64,000 bases of DNA from Fibrobacter sp. UWB11. GTDB taxonomy: Bacteria; Fibrobacterota; Fibrobacteria; Fibrobacterales; Fibrobacteraceae. The position numbers were made by a program, and so were the translations under genes. The stretch covers positions 1,426,001 through 1,490,000 of the forward strand of contig NZ_FSRT01000001.1 in the NCBI RefSeq assembly GCF_900143015.1, written 5' to 3'. The notes beneath the pieces were generated by a model. It did no database searches, was not told where the DNA came from, and saw only the letters and a list, made by a program, of their open reading frames with translations. How positions within the stretch are numbered: position 1 is the first letter of the stretch; every line of letters starts with the position of its first letter. Of this stretch, positions 12,701-21,700 are shown piece by piece.

Positions 12701-15700
12701 TTTTCAACAAAAGCAACATTTTCGCCTATGCACTTACCCATATATACATTGCCAAGTGACATATTGCAAGCATAGACCGGAAGTTTACCATAAATTGCAA
12801 CAGGGAGAGTGTAGGTAAGAGACGAATCGGAAGTTAATGCAGAAAGTTTAAGTTCATCAGCATTAATATCTGCCTTTTTGGCCCCATAAGAGCCATTAAA
12901 ACAAGCCATACCATAAATAAATGCTTCATTTTCATCTGATCCAACAGAAATTAAATTGCTTAGGAGATTTTTCTGAGAATCATTCCCAGAATTGATGCCT
13001 AAATCAAAGCGCATTTTATCGCCAGCAATACTAATTTCTGCACCAAATTTTATCGCAATTTCATCACTATCTTTATTTTCTGAACAATCGACTAGCGCCA
13101 AATAAAAATCATTATTAACAGCATCTCTACATAATTTTGCAGAAAGCGAGAACCAAAAACCACCATCGACATCTAGATCAATATTACCATTAACTCCACT
13201 TGAACCATTACCAATGCTAAATCTATGGCGAGTCTTAAAATTCTTTTGAATATTAAAACTAAATTCCAAAGACTCAAAGTTACCATCAGCATCATAAACC
13301 GGCTTCAGTTCAAAAAGTTTCCCTTTCTTAGTTGGAGAAACAAGACCAAATTCGTCAAGGTATGTATTTAAAAGATTACCGAACTTTTGAATCGTCGTTA
13401 CCTTCTCTGCACGCAATCTAGTAATAATATCACGCAAGTCATTTGCCACATTTACCAAGTCTCGCACAGACTTGTTAATAACAGGAATTTTAACGCCATC
13501 AGAGTTCTTTGTAATTTGATCAACACGTTCAATTAATGTTTCAAGGATTGCAAAAAGTTTTTCTATTGAGAAATCCTTGAATTGATCGAAAATTTCATCA
13601 AAAGCATTCCCATTTACATCAAATTTTCCATCAAGTTTATAACCATCTTTATCATTTTTAATAACGCCAATAGAACCGTCCGTTAATTTTATTCCTTCAC
13701 CAAAGACATCTGCATAAGATTTTAATGTAAATCCATCACCTTTAACATCAAATGAAGGATCAACTTCAAAATCAAAGAAATCAAATTTATTACTTTCTGC
13801 ATCTGTTACAACTTGAGTATTTCCTGCATTACTAGAATTTGATTTATTTTGATTCTTCTTTGTAAGAGTAAATGATGTTTCTAATTTCGCATTACCTTCC
13901 GCAATAACATCAACACCAAGGAAATCAACAGAAGCCGATGCACTTGCTACATAGAAGGCATTCTCCCAGGTTTTAAGGTTTGAAACATTCTGCAATTTTC
14001 GTTTATCTTCTTCCAAGCTCTTATCGGCATTAATCGGCATCAAAGATACTTCAATAGACTCTATTTTGGCCGTTTCATCTATATCAACAACATTAACCTT
14101 TAAGATTCTATAATACTTTGCAGTATCCTTATCCCCTAGTCTCAAAAATCCATCAACCTTGTAAGCATTTTTATCATTATCTCCAATAGCAAGTGTTACG
14201 CTATCATCCTTTACTTCAATCACATTCGAAACAACTACATTTCCACCCATTCCAAAAGAAACATCGGCACTTAAAACAACACCATCAAGTTTAATCGCCT
14301 TAGCCCAATCAAAATTGATTACAGATGTGCCAACAATTTTCATTTCACCGCTAACAAGCTTTGCTTCTTGTCCAGAAACAAAACCAAGCCATTCAAGGAC
14401 ATTACTTGCACCAACAGAAGTCAGCGTAAACGATTTTTTAGAATCTCCCGTTCTAACAATTTCAAAATGATCACCAACAAATTCTTTTTGTTGTTCATCC
14501 TTTTTACCATCACCAAGTCTTATTTCAAGATTTTCCGAAGATAGATATGTATTTATCTGATTCAAAAGATTCTTAATAGTCACATCCTTTATGGTTTTAT
14601 CTGAATCAGTCGGATTTGCTTTTTTCAATTCATCTAAAGCCTTTGTCAAACAATCCTGGAATTCAACATTACTCTCACCAATTTTAAAATCATTATTATC
14701 AAATACACCAGGTTTACCGCTAACGTTTATTTTAACACTAGATGTTGCAACAAAAACAATTTTTCCGTCAACTACACGAACAGAAGAAATATTCTTAAAA
14801 TCCGATCCCTGATTATTCTTTACATGAATATTTATCGCATTTTCAACGGACTTGGCTAGATTCGAAACAGTCAAGCAATTATCAACATTAACGAAAATGG
14901 AATTCGAACCAGCATCAACCTTAAGAACACTTTCTGACAATTTAATTCTGTAATTTTCATTTATGCTTACTAATGAAATCACCCAATATTTTTTAGAATT
15001 TTTTTCTATTTCATCAGCCTTAAACTCAATTATACTAGTCAAAGAACTATCAAGTTTATCATTAAGTTGCGTTACAATATCTTGTATTTTTGATTCGTCA
15101 TACTTTTCATATTCATATTCTTTCAGTCGATCTTGGATATAACTATCAAATTCCACAAAAATAATATTCTTTATAGCTTTTTCATCATTGATATTTTCAC
15201 CCTTATCTATATTGTAAACAAAAGCACCCTTCAATTTTGGCGTATTCATTGATGGTGTAATTTCGGTAGAAATACGCATATAGGTAATTTCAGAACCAAC
15301 ATTCTTATCAAGCAACAGATATCGGTTTTTATCATCAGATTGAATCAATCTAGAATCACAACCAAAGACAACATCAAATAAATCACCAGACGTTTTTATA
15401 ATATCCACCACGTACAAGCCATAGCTATTCATGATGGAGCGACCTTCTTTAAGTTCCGTCGGAAGCTTTACAAGGTCATTATCCGAATCTTTTAACAAAC
15501 ATAGATACTCATTAATCTGCTTTTTTCTATCGTTTTTTTCAAGAATGATACCTTTGTCTACAAGTTTTTCTATTTCACCAAATTCTATTTCAATTGATAC
15601 ATCTTCTTTAATTTTTGCATTCGTTTTTAACGAACCATTTTCATTCAAATATTTTGACTTTTCATCAAAGAAATCAATCGTCCATTTTACGTCACTTAAT

Positions 15701-18700
15701 TTTGAGCCACTGGATTTTGCAGTATAAGTAGTCTGCAAATTAGAACCCGTAAGTTTTAATTCAGCAAAAGCATCGCCACCAGAAGCTAAATCCGCGGAAC
15801 GAAGCGGCGCTCCATTTTCAACATCAAACTTTTCTTTTGCAGTGATATATAGGCACTTATCCGAAGTATATTTTACATTAACATTCTTACTAGAATCAAT
15901 CGGTTTAAACCAATCTGAACCTGTTGTATCTAAATTTTCATCAGCATTAATTTCAATCGTAGTTAATTCAGATTTATCACTCTTGGTAAGACGAATATAC
16001 AACTTATCATCAAATTTTTTCTGTTCAAATCCAAAAGCTGTATAATACTCGTCTTCCTTAACTGCTTTAATTTTTTCTTCTTCTGGCATATCTTCAGAAC
16101 CATGATCAAACAATCCTATAGCATTCAAATCTGAAGATTCACTTAACGAGCTTTGAGACTCGAAATCAATTATCATGTTAAAATAGATACCAGCATCAGC
16201 AGTCACATGAATATTCCCGCACGTCGAAATATTCGCTAATTGATTACCTAAAGCTTTTGCAAAATCAAGGCCCCATTGTTTATCGTAATTAAAGCCCAAT
16301 TTGAAAGAAAGCTTTATAAAAGAAAGTTTTTCATCTTCACCAACATTTTTATTGTTTTTAGAGTGCTCTATTTCTTTTCCATTCTTATCCTTATATATAT
16401 AAACCGCACTACAATAATCAAGAGTATCCTTAACCTTATCTAAATCCGTTCCTTCACGAACAAATACATACCAAGCCCTATTAAATTCATCAACAAAGCC
16501 TTCTACATCACTAAATCTCGGTTCATAAGAGTTCTTCGTTTCATTTTTCTTAAATAGACCATATTTATTTTTTTCATCACCATAAGCAACTCGTTCAACC
16601 TTTTCAACGATATCAACAACCCTTTCAATGGAACCATCCAAGAAATCAAGCTTAGTTTTACTTTCCACCAAGCTACGCAAAGCAGTCTGTGTCGTATTCA
16701 AAACAGTGTGAACTTGAGTAATCAAGTTATCCCCAGAGAACGATGCAAAGCGTTGAATCGTTTCAGGAAGATGCCATTCTCCAGTTGAAAAATTATAACT
16801 GAAGGGTCCATCATTTTGACCATCAAGAGACACTGCGGTCATACCGCAAACGCTTAAGTCTAATTTTTCATAACCTAATACAATACTTGTATCACCAACA
16901 ATATCACTCAAATTTTCAACATTTGGATCAATATTTATTTTAAATTCAAGACATCCTTTTTTATCATTTCCTTTCGCATCTTTAAAATCAGCCTTAAACA
17001 ATCCACCAAGTTTAATATCATCAACATCAGCACTCAACTTCAAATCAATTGCATCTAAATAACAATCATTAAAAACAGTCCAACCATCTAATATGTCAAA
17101 AACGATTTTAATATAAGCATCAAACCCAACACCAAAATTTTCTACATTTAACAAACTCAAATCAATATTTTTAGTAAACTTAATCGAATCTGGTGATATT
17201 TTAAGAATTAATACATTTTCACCTTCATTGAGTTGAACAAAATCACCATCAGTCGTAACTCCTGATCCTAACAATTTCTTAAATGCATTTTTATCATAAA
17301 AAGCGCCTTGATCATCTAACGAATCTTTATAAATAGAGATACTGTCTAAAGGAATTTTTTTATCAACATATTGATTTATTAGCGCTTTTATTTTATCAAG
17401 ATTGACTTTTCCACCTTCTACACCGTCTTCAAATTCAGAAGCCTCATCAACAACATACTGAACAAACCTATTGTACTCACTCACTACATCTACGATATCC
17501 TTAATACCAAAAGGAATCCCATTAACAGAAAAAGATGGGTTTTCCAAAAAAGGAATATTTACAAAATCCAAAACATCAAAATCAGTACTTAACGGATCAT
17601 AATTTTCTTCAATATAATCATCCAACTTTACATTAGACTGAGCACCAGTTTCCGTTATGGATACTTCCAATTGACCATTTTCAAGATCGAACGCTGAGCC
17701 AGCACTCGTTATTTGAGGCATTTCCAATTTAAACGAGTTGAATTTCGAAGTCAAACCAATTTGGTTACCAGTCTTTCCTATTTCAACAACAACAACAATA
17801 GACAAATCTACATCTGTCTCTTGCTGAGTCCCTTCCGAAGTCAACTTCACTTTTTGCTTATCAACATGAGAACAGAACTCAATAGTCAGCGAATTACCAG
17901 TAATAGTAGCAGCCTTTAAAGAACTTTCATCATCATTCAAAATATCAACTATCATATCTCCATCTGCAGAATCTACGTACTTAATTTTTATTGCAGTAAA
18001 GAAATCCTTTACGCCAACACTATTTAAAGACACTACAGAAGCATTCAAGGCATCGACAACAGCTTTAACACTAGGCAAATTTAACTGACAAGATCCACTA
18101 GTATCTGTTATATTACTAGACAAAGCAAGCATTACATTCGTTCTAACATCATCAACAATATTAAGAATTTGCGTTGCACTATAATTTCCCTGACCAATCT
18201 TCAAATTTTTTCCAATTTCATACGGGAATTTAAAATCATCAGCCAATTTAACAGCATTTTGCAAAGAGAACTTATCAGCCTTAACAATAGATACAAGTTC
18301 ATCAAGGTCATGAGAATATTTCCATGTACCATCAGTAAAGTTCAAAGAATCCTTTTGACCATCGGTAACAAGAGATGTATCTCCACATTTTACGTCAAGG
18401 GAACCGTATTCTAGGCTACCAATTTCGATTTTTCCTTCATCACTATTTATGGAAACCTTCAAATTTAATTTTGCATTTTTCAAGTCAGCTTGAACTTTAT
18501 CCACGTTCAGTTTGACTGTTTTATCAATTCCCAAATCATGCGCAACATTCAATTCAAAGCTGTCAAACGCAGCCTTTTTCAAGGATACATTTTTACCATC
18601 AACAAATGCATCCACATTTAAATGGAATACACCATTAGCAATCACACCATCAAAATCAATACCATCAACACTCAATTTTCCCAATGTAAAATCATTCGTG

Positions 18701-21700
18701 CCAATTACGAAATTCAAAACATTATCTGCTTGATTTAACGTAATTATCGTATCATCAGCAGCAGTACCCAACAAATCATGAGAAACTTCTGTATCCTGTC
18801 CACCAACGTTTTTCAATTCAATCAATTGAACGGTAGAATTACCAATACTAATTTTATTTGTAGTCAAAACACTCTTAAATGCAGTTTTCAAATCACTCAC
18901 TTTCAACTGAGCTCTATTAGCAACATTCCCAGCAAACACACTATGCAATGCTTCTGTCAAACAATTCCAATAAACTTCGGCTTCTGATGAAGCTTTGGAA
19001 AGAGAACTCAGTTTGCCAATTTTCGGAATATCCGTATTTTCAAGAACCGCAAGAGAATTTTTAAGAGAAAGGTCATCCTTTAAAGTAATTTCTGGAATAT
19101 TTTCATTCCATACAGTTCCATTCCAAGACACCTCCATATGATCACTGCTAATAGAATACGGAAGCTCATCTGACATTGCATTTTTCAAATCAACATCAAA
19201 CAACACAGAAGCTAGATTAATATTATCATAAACAATCTGTTCAGCCGATCCCTCAACTTGTTTTTTCGAGATACTAACATCGACATCAATAGACGTTTTC
19301 ACACCAAGATTTTTCAGAGACTGAGTATGGATATCCAACTTATCCATATACGCAGTCTGCAATGTAAATACAACAGAATAAACTTTATCAGCACCACCAT
19401 TTACATTTTTCTCAACAACTTTTACATCAGAGAGCCACGTAATCACATCATTTTTCTTATCTGCAAGCAAAGAGTCAAGCGTATTCTTCAAAGCATCAAC
19501 ATTAACATCCAGCGAATCCGTGTTTAACGCCGATGTAAATGCCTTGGATACTTCAGTCCATACACCATCAATTTTTTTAACTAAACTAGAAGCCCCGATG
19601 CTAGTACCACCTATTTGGAACAGGCCATTCTTTAAAGTCGTGGAATTTGTCAATGAATCCTCGAACTTTTTAAAAGATATTTTAGGAAGTTCGCTAAAAT
19701 CAACACCAGATTCATTCCATTTACCAGAATCAAACGAAATCACTATGCCATTTGAATCAATTGCATACGGAAGGCCCGCAACATTCCCCACAGGTTTCAC
19801 CGTAAACTTGAAGCAATCCAAAGAAACACCGCCCAAGCTAACACCTTTATTCGTTGCTTGAACAACAAAGTTTACACCAATTTCAGTATCAACAGTCGCA
19901 CTTGACAAAGTCGAGCCATAAATATCTAAATTAGACAACGCAGACTGTTTGGGTTTAAACGTAATTTTGAATACATTCTGTCCATTTGATAAATTAAATA
20001 CAGATCCATCAACAGGCGTTTCAAGAAGATTGATAGATTGATTACCCAATTCAAGGTTAATAGAACTAAACAAGTTCTTTTTCGAAGGATCGATAAGTTT
20101 AGCTTCAGCAAATGTCATGAAATCAGACTGAAGTGATTTAGCATCAATGCTATACAAAGCTCCTGTTCCATCACTCACCTTGTTTAAACAATTCGCAATT
20201 GTTCGAGATAAATCGTTTCTAATAGAATCAACGTTAGAAACAAGTTGTTGAACAGAGAGACTCGTACTTTCAATCGGCAAATTCACATTTTGAAGGAATG
20301 GAACTGCACCAGCATTTTTAACAAGATTATTTATTGAGAAAGAATCATTCCCATAAAGAGCTGTCAATTTCGAAATAGATTCAGGCAAAATCCACTTATT
20401 TTCGGAATAGGAATAAGAGAAGTTCCCGGATTTTTCATTCAATAGAACAGTTGAATCAGCTGATTTAACCACAATTCCAGAATAAGCAAGATTTCCCGAA
20501 CACTTTTGAACCTTCAATCGGTCATTTGTATTAACAATTGATACTCCTAATTCAAATTCTCCTCCATCCAAAGTTGCGTCAAAGCCATTAAATTTTACAG
20601 AAGTAACGCTTTTCTTCGGTACAATTAGATTAAAATTCTGCAATGAGGCTCTAGTAAACGAAATTTTGCCATCCTTAACATTGAGTGCAACATCAATGTC
20701 GAAGGACGATTTCATATCAACATTTTCTAAATCAAAAAGACCTAAATCAAGCTTATTCATGCGCCCTGATTTTAGATCAATCTTTAAAGCAACACTATTA
20801 TCCCCCTCAACCAAAGTCAAAGCAGAAGAATTGCCAGCAATAGAAATTCCATCAAAAACATCCTTAAGTTCTGCACTTTCATTCTTGGATGAAGCCATAG
20901 AAGAATTGAAGTCAGTTACATTCAGCTTCATTTCTGCCAAGCTGTTAAGAATCGCACCCGGCACATAATTCCAAAGCACATTCATTTGGGATGCTACTTC
21001 AGAAACAGTAAATTCATTTGCACCAACAGGAATCTTCAAAAAATCTAAAATTGACAAATCTACTGACGAAAGGCCTTTAAGCACAGAATCCATCAAGAAA
21101 TTTTCTTTTATTTGGAATTTTGGTGCCTTAACATCAATATTTTCACCATTTTTTTTGATTTTCAAGAAATCATTATCGCCAACAGCAAACGGCAAACCTT
21201 CAGAATTTTCCAGTTTAAATTCCAAATCAACATTTGTAGAAACGTCCGAACCATCATAAGATAATTTCATATCAGGAGAATCATTCAGATTTTGTTCTAC
21301 AAAGTTTAAATTTTTGAATTTAGCCTTAAGACCAAGATTATTGATGACAGATTCGATTTTTTCAATAACCGGAGTTTCGACACTAAAGTCTTCACCGTCA
21401 TTAAGATAAATTCCATCACCATTCTTATCCAAGTCTACTGATACCTGAATTCGAGCAGAAGAAGAAAGCGAAGCATCCTCATTCGTTGTAATCTTGCCCG
21501 AATTTTCTATATCAAAATTGACATCACTTATGGTCTTTTGGTTGGAAACGTTTATTGTTACGACTATTTTATTGTCAACAGCCCCAAAACTAAAGTCTTT
21601 ATACAATTCTTTATTTGGTCCCTTAAGGACGCCTTCTATATAAGTGCCAACAAACTGGGACAAAGTAATACTTTCGTCGGCATCAGAAGCATTGTTTATA